A DNA stretch of 64,000 bases from Candidatus Kryptobacter tengchongensis (GTDB lineage: Bacteria; Bacteroidota; Ignavibacteria; Kryptoniales; Kryptoniaceae): assembly GCA_001485605.1 (NCBI GenBank), contig FAON01000007.1:1-64000 (forward strand), read 5' to 3'. Both the position numbers and the translations under genes were made by a program. Below, one piece after another: positions 57,490-64,000 of this stretch (position 1 is its first letter; the number at the start of each line of letters is the position of its first letter). The notes under the pieces are model-generated. The model made no database searches and had not been told where the DNA came from. It was given only the letters and a program-made list of their open reading frames with translations.

Positions 57490-59226
57490 TTACAAAATTT
57501 CAATTCTGGTTATCTCATTCCCGTTTATATCCAGAACATGAGTTGAGCAAGCAAGACAAGGGTCAAAAGAGTGAATTACCCTTAAAATCTCAAGTGGTTT
57601 ATGCGGATCAACAATTGGGACGCCAATCAAAGATTCCTCCATAGGACCACGCTGACCCATAGCATCTCTTGGCGAACCGTTCCAAGTCGTTGCAACCACA
57701 GCTTGATAATTTGCTATCTTGCCATCTTTAATTTTAACCCAATGTGCAAGGGCACCACGAGGGGCTGCGTAAGTTCCAACACCTTTTGCTTCACCTTTTG
57801 GCCATTTCTCGGGGTCCCATTTCTCCATGTTTGCGGTCTTGTAATCACCTGCTTTAATGTTGGTGATGAGCTCATCGTAAAGTTTTTTCAACATTCCCAC
57901 CGCTCTTCTTGTCTCAATTCCCCTTGCAATTGTTCTACCAAGCGTTGAATACATAGCTTCAAATGGGAGCCCGAGCTTTTTAAGTGCCTCATCAACATAA
58001 GATTTAACCTCTTCATCTTTATGAGCCAAGGCAATTATTGTTCTTGCAAGAGGTCCTCCTTCCATTGGTCTTCCACGCCAGCGAGGAGCTTTCATCCAGG
58101 AATATTTTTTATCCATGTCAAGAAATTCCCATGGTGGGGTTGGACCCGTATACTTCGGGTTCGTTTCTCCATCCCAAGGGTGAAAGGCAATTTTATCACC
58201 TTTTGAATATTCATACCAAGAATAGGCAACATATTCTTGAATTTGCTCTGGATCCGTCGGGTCAACTTCATGAACTTCGTTCAAATTCCCATCAAGAACA
58301 GCTCCACCTTTCCATCTGTTTGTCTTTAAAATTGTGTGGATATCTCCTGAATCCTCAGGGAATTCACCATAATCAAGAACCCCTTTTCTGCTCACACCTC
58401 CACCCCATTTCGCCCAATCTTTGTAAAATGACATTATAGCAAGAAGATCAGGCCAATAAAGTTGCTCAACAATTTGCTCTGCTTCTTCAATCTTTGACTT
58501 AACAAGGGCAAGCTTATCAACATTAATCGCATCAGGATGATTTAAATTAATAGCACATGGCATTCCTCCAACCAAAAGATTTGGATGAGGATTTTTACCG
58601 CCAAAAACAGCGTGAATCTTTACAATCTCTTTTTGCCAATTCAATGCTTCAATATAATGGGCAACCGCAAGAAGATTTGCCTCAGGTGGAAGTTTATACC
58701 CGGGATGACCCCAATATGCATTTGCAAAAATTCCAAGCTGACCGGATTCAACAAATTTCTTTAAGCGGTTTTGAATGTCAGTAAAATATCCAACCGATGA
58801 TTTGGGCCAATTTGAAATTTTTTGAGCAAGTTCAGCAGTGGCTTTAGGATTTGCCTTTAACGCTGAGACGACATCAACCCAATCAAGAGCATGAAGATGA
58901 TAAAAATGAACAACATGGTCGTGGACAAAAAGAGTTGCTATCATTATGTTCCTTATTAAATTTGCGTTTTTAGGTATTTTTATCTTCAAAGCATCTTCAA
59001 TTGCCCTCACAGAGGTAACAGCATGGACAAGCGTGCAAACGCCACAGATTCTTTCAGCAAGCGCCCATACTTCCCTTGGATCTCTATCCCTTAAAATTAT
59101 TTCAATCCCTCTGAAAAGAGCACTTGTGCAGGATGCATCTTTAATAACATTTCCATCAACAATTGCTTGAACTCTGAGATGACCCTCAATTCGGGTCATT
59201 GGGTCTACGACAACTCTTTGCGCCAT
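57490..59226 (-). CDS. hyaB: [NiFe] hydrogenase large subunit, membrane-bound uptake type
   Basis: Carries the Ni-Fe active site that oxidises hydrogen. 578 aa. The L1 motif RICGVC supplies C61 and C64 and the L2 motif DPCLACSTH (555-563) supplies C557 and C560. RIEGHLRVQ and AERICGVCTLVHAVTSVRAI are typical of group 1. A 15-residue tail (564-578) follows H563 and should be removed by the adjacent protease. A strong ribosome-binding site (AGGAGGAAT) precedes the ATG at 59226. The neighbours identify it as a HyaB/HupL-type, periplasm-facing uptake enzyme. Confidence 0.97.
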   Translation of the reverse strand: MAQRVVVDPMTRIEGHLRVQAIVDGNVIKDASCTSALFRGIEIILRDRDPREVWALAERICGVCTLVHAVTSVRAIEDALKIKIPKNANLIRNIMIATLFVHDHVVHFYHLHALDWVDVVSALKANPKATAELAQKISNWPKSSVGYFTDIQNRLKKFVESGQLGIFANAYWGHPGYKLPPEANLLAVAHYIEALNWQKEIVKIHAVFGGKNPHPNLLVGGMPCAINLNHPDAINVDKLALVKSKIEEAEQIVEQLYWPDLLAIMSFYKDWAKWGGGVSRKGVLDYGEFPEDSGDIHTILKTNRWKGGAVLDGNLNEVHEVDPTDPEQIQEYVAYSWYEYSKGDKIAFHPWDGETNPKYTGPTPPWEFLDMDKKYSWMKAPRWRGRPMEGGPLARTIIALAHKDEEVKSYVDEALKKLGLPFEAMYSTLGRTIARGIETRRAVGMLKKLYDELITNIKAGDYKTANMEKWDPEKWPKGEAKGVGTYAAPRGALAHWVKIKDGKIANYQAVVATTWNGSPRDAMGQRGPMEESLIGVPIVDPHKPLEILRVIHSFDPCLACSTHVLDINGNEITRIEIL

Positions 59227-59229
59227 TTT

Positions 59230-60324
59230 TTATTCCTCCTTTTGTTTCTTTTCTTCAACCTTTGCTTTCTGAGTTGCTTTCTTAACAATTGAAGCTACAA
59301 GATGAGCCCCGGTTGCAACTGCAACACCTATAGCAAATCCTTTACCAATTTCATCCGCAGTCGCAAATCCAGGCAAAGGAACATCAGCAACATGCTGATA
59401 AAGTGGTCTATTATCCCAATAATCTGGCTCTGAACAACCAAGACATGGATGACCAGATTGTATTGGAAAGCTTACCCCTTCATTCCACTTAACAATTGAA
59501 CAAGCATTATAAGTTACAGGTCCCCTGCATCCAACTTTATATAAACACCAACCTTTCCTTGCACCTTCATCATCAAATTTTTCAACAAACATCCCGGCAT
59601 CAAAGAAAGCTCTACGGTAGCATTTATCATGAATCCTTTGCCCATAAAAAACTTTGGGTCTCTTTAATGAATCAAGCTCTGGAAGTGAATCAAATGTGAT
59701 CAAATGAACTATCGTCCCAACTATAACCTCAGCTATTGGCGGACAACCTGGAATATTAACAACAGGTTTATCTGTAATTATCTTATAGATTGGCTTACAA
59801 CCGGTTGGGTTTGGGTGCGCGGTTGTCACACAACCAAATGAAGAACATGAACCAACTGAAATTATCGCCTTCGCACCCTGCGCTGCTTTTTTAAGGTATT
59901 CAATTGCCGTCATACCTCCAACAGTACAATAGACTCCACCATCTTTAGTTGGGACTGAACCTTCAACAGCAAGAATATAATTTCCAAAATTTCTTTTCAT
60001 CCCTTCCCAAACGATTTCCTCAGCCTGATGACCGGCAGCAACTTGAATTGTTTCCATATAATCAAGCGATATAATACCTAAAACTACATCTGAAATCAGC
60101 GGGTGCGAGGATCTGATCAATGATTCAGTGCAACATGTACACGCTGCAAAATTCAACCAGAATACAGGTGGTCGTGGTTTTGATTCCAGAGCGCGAACAA
60201 CTTTAGCAAACATACTGCTTTCAAGCCCAAGATAAGCAGTCGTCAAAAGACAGAACCTCAAAAAATCACGCCTTGAAATCCCATTTCTTCTTACTGCTTC
60301 ATAAAATGTTTCCTGCTTTTGCAT
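59230..60324 (-). CDS. hyaA: [NiFe] hydrogenase small subunit, oxygen-tolerant six-cysteine type, Tat exported
   Basis: Electron-transfer subunit with three Fe-S clusters; 364 aa. The start at 60324 follows GGGAGGT and gives a Tat signal peptide (SRRDFLRFCLLTTAYLGL). Proximal-cluster ligands are C62, C65, C160 and C176, and two extra cysteines C64 (ACTCCTES) and C165 (SCSSFGCV) match positions 19 and 120 of E. coli HyaA. These six cysteines define the [4Fe-3S] cluster of oxygen-tolerant group 1d hydrogenases. Medial and distal cluster motifs are present (CRGPVTYNAC and SGHPCLGCSEPDYWD), and there is a C-terminal membrane helix near residues 325-345. First structural gene after the acetyltransferase gene. 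Confidence 0.96.
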   Translation of the reverse strand: MQKQETFYEAVRRNGISRRDFLRFCLLTTAYLGLESSMFAKVVRALESKPRPPVFWLNFAACTCCTESLIRSSHPLISDVVLGIISLDYMETIQVAAGHQAEEIVWEGMKRNFGNYILAVEGSVPTKDGGVYCTVGGMTAIEYLKKAAQGAKAIISVGSCSSFGCVTTAHPNPTGCKPIYKIITDKPVVNIPGCPPIAEVIVGTIVHLITFDSLPELDSLKRPKVFYGQRIHDKCYRRAFFDAGMFVEKFDDEGARKGWCLYKVGCRGPVTYNACSIVKWNEGVSFPIQSGHPCLGCSEPDYWDNRPLYQHVADVPLPGFATADEIGKGFAIGVAVATGAHLVASIVKKATQKAKVEEKKQKEE

Positions 60325-60344
60325 TTTTAAACCTCCCACTTTGT

Positions 60345-60809
60345 TTAAATTTGCTTTTCAAGTTGAACAAATTTACCCCGCTTAAATCCCATCTTTTGCA
60401 AAAATGCAATTGTTTCCTCATCAGCGAACTCAGTCATAGTGCAAACCCTTTTTAAACCAAGTTCTCTCACCTTCTCAAGAAATTCAACTAAAAGGCGCTT
60501 ACCAATACCTTGTCTTCTGTAATCTGGATGAACTACAATAGCAATTAACCAAGCACAATCAAAACCATGATACCACTTTGGCTGTATATCACCGAAAATT
60601 AAACCAACAGGCTCATTACCAAGATAAGCAATCCTTCCAAACAATGTCCCAGATGTTTGAATCTCCCTCAAAATATCCACAAATACCTTTTCACAGAAAA
60701 AACTATAACTACCCGCTTTCCTCAACTCATCCTGAAATTTTAAAACACAGTCCATATCCTCAATAGTAAATTCTTTAGTTTGAATCTTTTCAAAAAGGCT
60801 TGTTTTCAA
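60345..60809 (-). CDS. GNAT family acetyltransferase
   Basis: 154 aa. GNAT motif A is IVVHPDYRRQGIGKRLLVEF (R/Q-x-x-G-x-G/A at about 113-118), motif D/B lies around EPVGLIFGDIQPKWYHG, and the end is FAD-EETIAFLQKMGF. No ATG precedes the domain: a TTG at 60809 gives KTSLFEKIQTKEFTIED, and the first internal ATG would remove part of the domain. It acetylates an unknown amine. It lies between the sigma-54 promoter and the hydrogenase genes, 20 bases from the small subunit gene, so it is probably co-transcribed; it is not a known hydrogenase gene. Confidence 0.8.
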   Translation of the reverse strand: MKTSLFEKIQTKEFTIEDMDCVLKFQDELRKAGSYSFFCEKVFVDILREIQTSGTLFGRIAYLGNEPVGLIFGDIQPKWYHGFDCAWLIAIVVHPDYRRQGIGKRLLVEFLEKVRELGLKRVCTMTEFADEETIAFLQKMGFKRGKFVQLEKQI

Positions 60810-60831
60810 CTTAAAACATCTTTTGTTATCA

Positions 60832-60949
60832 AGTTAAACTCTGAAAGGTTGTAAGAGGTGCTGTGGCCCCGAGGAGATGTTGCAAGCCTTTAAATTTATC
60901 TATATCAATCCACAATGCACCTTGAAGGATCAATAAAAACTTTCTTCAT
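60832..60949 (-). pseudogene. Remnant of an iron-sulfur (ferredoxin-type) protein gene
   Basis: A good ribosome-binding site (CAGGAGAAAAACCTATG) leads into MKKVFIDPSRCIVD and then a stop. MKKVFIDPSRCI is what I recognise as the start of HydN/HybA-like 4Fe-4S proteins, in which the next residues would be GC-x-x-C. A shifted reading frame downstream contains RGHST, reminiscent of the histidine-glycine-rich stretch that follows. This looks like a deletion and frameshift remnant, directly downstream of the hydrogenase promoter. A short leader peptide is the alternative reading. Confidence 0.5.
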
Positions 60950-60990
60950 AGGTTTTTCTCCTGATTTAAATTTTTTTCTACAAATAAAGT

Positions 60991-61006
60991 TGCAACTATC
61001 GTGCCA
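60991..61006 (-). promoter_or_regulatory. Sigma-54 promoter of the hydrogenase operon
   Basis: On the minus strand TGGCAC (61006-61001), five bases, then TTGCA (60995-60991). This matches the -24/-12 consensus TGGCAC-N5-TTGCW exactly, including the GG and GC elements. The predicted start of transcription is near 60980, about 30 bases before the ribosome-binding-site region of the first reading frame. The neighbouring activator gene and hydrogenase operon support it. Confidence 0.85.
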
Positions 61007-61047
61007 TGAAATTTCACCCCAAATTCCCCAATTTTAAACAGTATGAA

Positions 61048-61092
61048 GTCAAAATTGACAACAAGAAGGAAGGAATTTTGCCAGATTTGGCA
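61048..61092. promoter_or_regulatory. Possible activator-binding inverted repeats upstream of the sigma-54 promoter
   Basis: Two short inverted repeats lie 40-90 bases upstream of the -24 element: GTCAA-AA-TTGAC (61048-61059) and TGCCA-GATT-TGGCA (61079-61092). Enhancer sites for sigma-54 activators are usually paired inverted repeats at such positions. They are short and differ from each other, so this is only a candidate. Confidence 0.3.
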
Positions 61093-61113
61093 CTCACAAA
61101 TTAATCAACGAAA

Positions 61114-62031
61114 TCATTTGTCAGAATTGAGATTGTACTTCTTCAACTTACGATAAAAAGTTCTCAAACTTATCCCAAGTATATTAGCCGCTTCTTTTGG
61201 ATTTGGATGTTCTTTCAGTGTTTCACTTATTAAATACGCCTCAAAACACTCAAGCTTCACCTTGGCATTGTTTCCCCTCAAAATCTCAGGATGCTTACAG
61301 AAGTGAACCAGGTAATCGGGTAAATGCTCAATTTTAATATCAGCCCCGTTTGATTTCGCAAGAGAATAAACAATGACACTCCTTAACTCTCGGATATTCC
61401 CAGGCCATGGATAACAAAAGAAAAGTTCCATCACAGCTGGATCAACTTTAACATTTTTCCCAGATGATTGTATGAAATACTTAACAAAATCGGGCAGATC
61501 ATAAATTCGCTCTCTCAACGGCGGAAGTTTATATACAAAAACGGAAAGGCGATAGTAAAGATCCTTCCTAAATTCACCTCTTTCCACCTTCGCTTTTAAA
61601 TCAACATTAGTTGAAGCAATGAAACGAACATCAACATGTTTTGGTTTTGTATCCCCAACCGGAATTATTTCCTTTTCTTCAATCACTCTCAAAATTTTAA
61701 CTTGTGATTCAATAGGCAATTCGCCAATCTCGTCCAAGAAAACAGTCCCACCATCAGCCTCTTCAAAAATTCCTTTTTTATCTCTATCCGCCCCAGTAAA
61801 AGCACCCTTTTTATGCCCAAATAGTTCACTTTCAAGGAGAGTTGCTGGTATAGCAGCACAATTTATAGGAATGAAAATTTTGTCTTTTCTATTTGAGTTT
61901 TGATGAATAAACCTCGCAAGAACTTCTTTCCCCGTTCCTGTCTCACCAAGTATTAAAACAGGTTCATCAGTTAAAGCAGCTATTAAAGCATCATCAAAGA
62001 TATTTTTAAGTGAACCAATAACTATGTCCAT
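61114..62031 (-). CDS. Sigma-54-dependent transcription activator lacking a sensory domain
   Basis: 305 aa; ATG at 62031 (a TTG two codons earlier is possible). The AAA+ domain begins almost at residue 1. Walker A is GETGTGKE (29-36), the sigma-54 contact loop GAFTGA is at 76-81, Walker B is GGTVFLDEI (about 94-102), and sensor/arginine-finger regions follow (RFIASTNVDLKAKV, FRKDLYYRLSVFVYKLPPLR). A Fis-type helix-turn-helix is at the C-terminus (AANILGISLRTFYRKLKKYN). No receiver, PAS or GAF domain is present, as in PspF, so it may be controlled by a partner protein. Its gene ends about 108 bases before the sigma-54 promoter, which makes it the likely activator of the hydrogenase operon. Confidence 0.9.
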   Translation of the reverse strand: MDIVIGSLKNIFDDALIAALTDEPVLILGETGTGKEVLARFIHQNSNRKDKIFIPINCAAIPATLLESELFGHKKGAFTGADRDKKGIFEEADGGTVFLDEIGELPIESQVKILRVIEEKEIIPVGDTKPKHVDVRFIASTNVDLKAKVERGEFRKDLYYRLSVFVYKLPPLRERIYDLPDFVKYFIQSSGKNVKVDPAVMELFFCYPWPGNIRELRSVIVYSLAKSNGADIKIEHLPDYLVHFCKHPEILRGNNAKVKLECFEAYLISETLKEHPNPKEAANILGISLRTFYRKLKKYNLNSDK

Positions 62032-62131
62032 AATCAAACGAATAATTTTTTACCCCGACTCTATAGATAAGAAAGTGCTTTTGGAAGAAGTGTGTTAAAA
62101 TTTACAAAAGTAAGGTGCTTAAAAATTCAAG

Positions 62132-62238
62132 TCGGGACGGCAGGATTCCTCCAAAGGAGTCCCTTTGGGAGAACCCGCGACCCCTACCACCCCAAGGTAG
62201 TGACCCTAAGGGTTCCCTTCGGGACGCTAACCAGAGCA
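62132..62238 (-). pseudogene. Broken tRNA-Pro copy with two palindromic insertions
   Basis: The parts of the tRNA-Pro(GGG) are recognisable in order. About 23 bp (CCTCCAAAGGAGTCCCTTT...) is inserted in the T-loop region and about 22 bp (ACCCTAAGGGTTCCCTTC...) between the anticodon arm and D-arm. The 5' acceptor side is lost after CGCTAACCAG. It cannot fold as a tRNA. The same second insertion is found in the copy at 62401. Confidence 0.85.
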
Positions 62239-62312
62239 CATTACACTCCAAAAATTTGAAAAAGAACAAAATTTTAATTCATCAAATTATCTTCACACTT
62301 AAAAATTTAAGT

Positions 62313-62387
62313 CGGGACGGCGGGATTTGAACCCGCGACCCCTACCACCCCAAGGTAGTGCGCTAACCAGGCTGCGCTACGTCCCGA
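62313..62387 (-). tRNA. tRNA-Pro (anticodon GGG)
   Basis: A 75-nt cloverleaf. Acceptor arms are CGGGACG / CGTCCCG with discriminator A. Anticodon arm CTACC / GGTAG encloses TTGGGGT, giving GGG. The D-arm is AGCGCAGCCTGGTTAGCGC, and the T-arm reads CGGGTTCAAATCCCG. This is the only intact copy; two broken copies flank it. Confidence 0.95.
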
Positions 62388-62400
62388 GAAATTGAAAGAA

Positions 62401-62486
62401 TCCTTTGGGAGAACCCGCAACCCCTACCACCCCAAGGTAGTGACCCTAAGGGTTCCCTTCGGGACGCTAACCAAGCTACGTCCCGA
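62401..62486 (-). pseudogene. Broken tRNA-Pro copy, truncated at the T-arm
   Basis: Shares about 69 bp with 62162-62230 (one mismatch), including the T-loop insertion remnant and the 22-bp insertion before the D-arm. It then continues CGCTAACCAAGCTACGTCCCG, so the 5' acceptor side survives but part of the D-arm is missing. The 3' acceptor side is absent. Confidence 0.85.
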
Positions 62487-62546
62487 AAACTTGTAAAAGA
62501 ACGAATCACAAACTCAATTAAAATTTACCAAATTCAGCAAAATTTT

Positions 62547-63725
62547 TCAAAACAACTCTTTCTTAACTAACCTATCAAAAACCTCCTCTTTATACTTAAC
62601 AACAATCCCCTCAATCCTGTCAAGATCTATCATCTTTATACACTCAAGATTATAAGGGCAAACTTTCTTCCAACAAGGCGCACATTCCAAACCCTCAGGG
62701 ATTAACTTAACACCCCTATCATAAAGATCTATCTCCGTCCATGAGCTTAATCCAAACCATGCTATTACAAATTTTCTAAGAGCTATCGCAAGATGCATGC
62801 CATACGAATCACCAGTTATAACAACATCACACATATTCTCATAGCAAATTCCTCGCCTTATACCTTCATTTGTTGGTGTATTGATCAACTTCCCCGCTAC
62901 ACCATTTATCTTAACCGAGCGATTAAAAATTTCCTCATTCCTTTCCGTATCCTCCGGACCACCAAGTAGCACAAGTTTTATCCCATCGTACCTTGATAAA
63001 CGCTTTATTAACTCAACATGTTGTTCAATCGTCATCTTTTTATTCGGATACAAGGGGGAACAACCAGTGTTAAACCCAACGACAAGCTCACCATCTTTAA
63101 TTCCAACCTTTCTTTTATACTCCTCTGTAAATTTTTTCTCATCTTCGCTTAAAACAAGAACATATTCATCACGCTTATATTCAAGCTCAAACATCTCACA
63201 CAAAATTTCTTGCCGAGTCTTTTGATTTTTCCTAAATTTTAACTCATCATCAAGCCCAAGCTGATAATCATAACTTGCAGATTTATTCAATGGAATTATC
63301 TGACCGTGTTCATTCATGCCATATCCAAGCTTAATCCCCGCATTCAACTTCATCGTCAAACTCGCTGACCTTCTTGACTTATCAGCGTTCATAACGATAT
63401 CAAATCTCATATTTTCAAGCACAAGCCACGTCTCGGGCTCCCAAATGAAAACTTCGTCAAGATACGGATTATTATCAAGAAGGTGATGTGTATTTTTAAG
63501 CGTAAGCCAATAAACTGAACTCTCGGGATACTTCCTCTTTATTGCGGGAAGAATTGATGTTGTCAATAAAACATTCCCCATCGCATCAAGATTAATTATC
63601 AATATCTTAACACCAAATGGCTTCGGGTCAACACAACCTGTTTCATGACACTTTGAATACGGATAACATGGTTTATAACCAGTGAAGTTCTTGCACTCAG
63701 GAATTTCAAAATCAAAAACTTTCAC
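62547..63725 (-). CDS. Glycosyltransferase family 9 (heptosyltransferase-like), cysteine rich
   Basis: 392 aa; GT-B enzyme that usually adds heptose or a related sugar in lipopolysaccharide or glycan assembly on the cytoplasmic face. The N-domain motif KILIINLDAMGNVLLTTSIL and the C-domain VVGFNTGCSPLYPNK and VVITGDSYGMHLAIALRKF are GT9 signatures. It has four N-terminal cysteines (residues about 11-31) before the usual start, and a second cluster near 344-357 (CAPCWKKVCPYNLEC). The latter is a known family feature; the former is unusual. The start is GTG at 63725 with no visible ribosome-binding site, and a receiver-like gene lies 15 bases upstream. Confidence 0.85.
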   Translation of the reverse strand: MKVFDFEIPECKNFTGYKPCYPYSKCHETGCVDPKPFGVKILIINLDAMGNVLLTTSILPAIKRKYPESSVYWLTLKNTHHLLDNNPYLDEVFIWEPETWLVLENMRFDIVMNADKSRRSASLTMKLNAGIKLGYGMNEHGQIIPLNKSASYDYQLGLDDELKFRKNQKTRQEILCEMFELEYKRDEYVLVLSEDEKKFTEEYKRKVGIKDGELVVGFNTGCSPLYPNKKMTIEQHVELIKRLSRYDGIKLVLLGGPEDTERNEEIFNRSVKINGVAGKLINTPTNEGIRRGICYENMCDVVITGDSYGMHLAIALRKFVIAWFGLSSWTEIDLYDRGVKLIPEGLECAPCWKKVCPYNLECIKMIDLDRIEGIVVKYKEEVFDRLVKKELF

Positions 63726-63740
63726 AAGATCAAAAAATTT

Positions 63741-64000
63741 TTATTTCACATTTTTAAGATTCTCAAAAATCCTCGTTATCTGATCCTCTGGTTTTTCAAG
63801 AACCTCAACCCCATCAATTCCCTCGGTCTCAGGGGTTGAATAAAGCAAAACTATCTTTACATCTGGCTTCAAAATCTTCAACTCCGCAATTGTATCCTTC
63901 AACTTCAATCTCTGTGTTTTTGAGTTAATCAAAATCAAATCAACTTTATCAAGATTTTCACTTAACATCTTAACTGCAATAACTTTATCCTCCGAGCATA
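63741..64000 (-). CDS. Receiver-like domain protein lacking the phospho-acceptor, N-terminus outside window
   Basis: The frame is open to the right edge (about 86 residues visible); the ATG at 63968 is internal. The visible part has CheY-like strands: KVDLILINSKTQ (beta 3), DVKIVLLYSTPE (beta 4) and VEVLEKPEDQI (beta 5 with the conserved lysine-proline). The phospho-accepting aspartate expected at the end of beta 3 is asparagine (LILINS), so it is probably not phosphorylated in the normal way. It could be a pseudo-receiver or a related Rossmann-like domain. The reading of the domain is by pattern only. Confidence 0.5.
   Translation of the reverse strand, partial: CSEDKVIAVKMLSENLDKVDLILINSKTQRLKLKDTIAELKILKPDVKIVLLYSTPETEGIDGVEVLEKPEDQITRIFENLKNVK

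Noticed and set aside
61087-61105. A second sigma-54 promoter on the plus strand (TGGCACTCACAAATTA)
   Set aside because: The -12 part lacks TTGC, and no plus-strand gene follows.

Overview
The window is a stretch of low-GC, densely packed bacterial chromosome. Several proteins carry Type IX secretion C-terminal sorting domains. There are also FadL/OmpP1, BamA-like and DUF6588 outer-membrane proteins, HolB with PSP1, GH57, and a six-cysteine uptake hydrogenase. Together these point to the FCB group (Bacteroidota and relatives), most like Ignavibacteria or Kryptonia-type thermophiles. The lineage is an inference from gene content, not from a marker search. No rRNA operon, CRISPR array or intact insertion sequence was seen.

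Layout. 1-6145 (minus): a Wzx/Wzy-type exopolysaccharide cluster (sugar-phosphate transferase cut by the window edge, two glycosyltransferases, Wzy-like, Wzx-like, Wzz-like). 6178-17280 (minus): tRNA-Leu(CAG), MFS transporter, outer-membrane protein, gdhA, metG, PSP1 protein, holB, BamA-like protein, DUF2795 protein, M23 peptidase. 17443-21109 (plus): a complete TRAP transporter with its TatT lipoprotein. 21110-22398: a gene-free 1.3 kb array of about 62-bp palindromic repeats between convergent genes. 22399-30755 (minus): two large T9SS-sorted proteins, a DUF6588 protein, a polyprenyl synthase and TatC. 30911-33264: GH57 enzyme, then SRP RNA and tRNA-Leu(UAA) in tandem on the minus strand. 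33380-39644 (minus): DUF1028 protein, M14 peptidase, YbbR protein, two bacterial microcompartment shell proteins, aroC. 39761-50847 (plus): efp, zinc-ribbon protein, rpsU, a tiny basic protein, guaB, M24 peptidase, glycosyltransferase, purD, CPBP protease and a large lamin-tail-domain protein. 50849-55821 (minus): gpsA-plsY, SGNH hydrolase, FadL-like porin, biotinyl carrier protein. 55905-62031 (minus): a membrane-bound [NiFe] hydrogenase operon and its apparent sigma-54 activator. 62132-62486: an intact tRNA-Pro(GGG) between two broken copies. 62547-64000 (minus): GT9 glycosyltransferase and a receiver-like protein cut by the edge.

The most interesting system is the hydrogenase locus. Upstream of the operon is a near-perfect sigma-54 promoter (TGGCAC-N5-TTGCA at 61006-60991). 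A sigma-54 activator lacking any sensory domain sits immediately upstream. Between promoter and structural genes lies what looks like the broken start of an iron-sulfur protein gene, followed by an acetyltransferase gene. The small subunit has both extra cysteines of the oxygen-tolerant proximal [4Fe-3S] cluster, and the large subunit, cytochrome b, maturation protease and a HupH-like chaperone follow. TatC, needed to export the small subunit, is elsewhere in the window. Other points worth a look: a microcompartment shell gene pair with no encapsulated enzyme beside it, one partner having a nucleic-acid-binding-like tail; the palindrome array; the triplicated tRNA-Pro with palindromic insertions; and an EF-P lacking the tip lysine.
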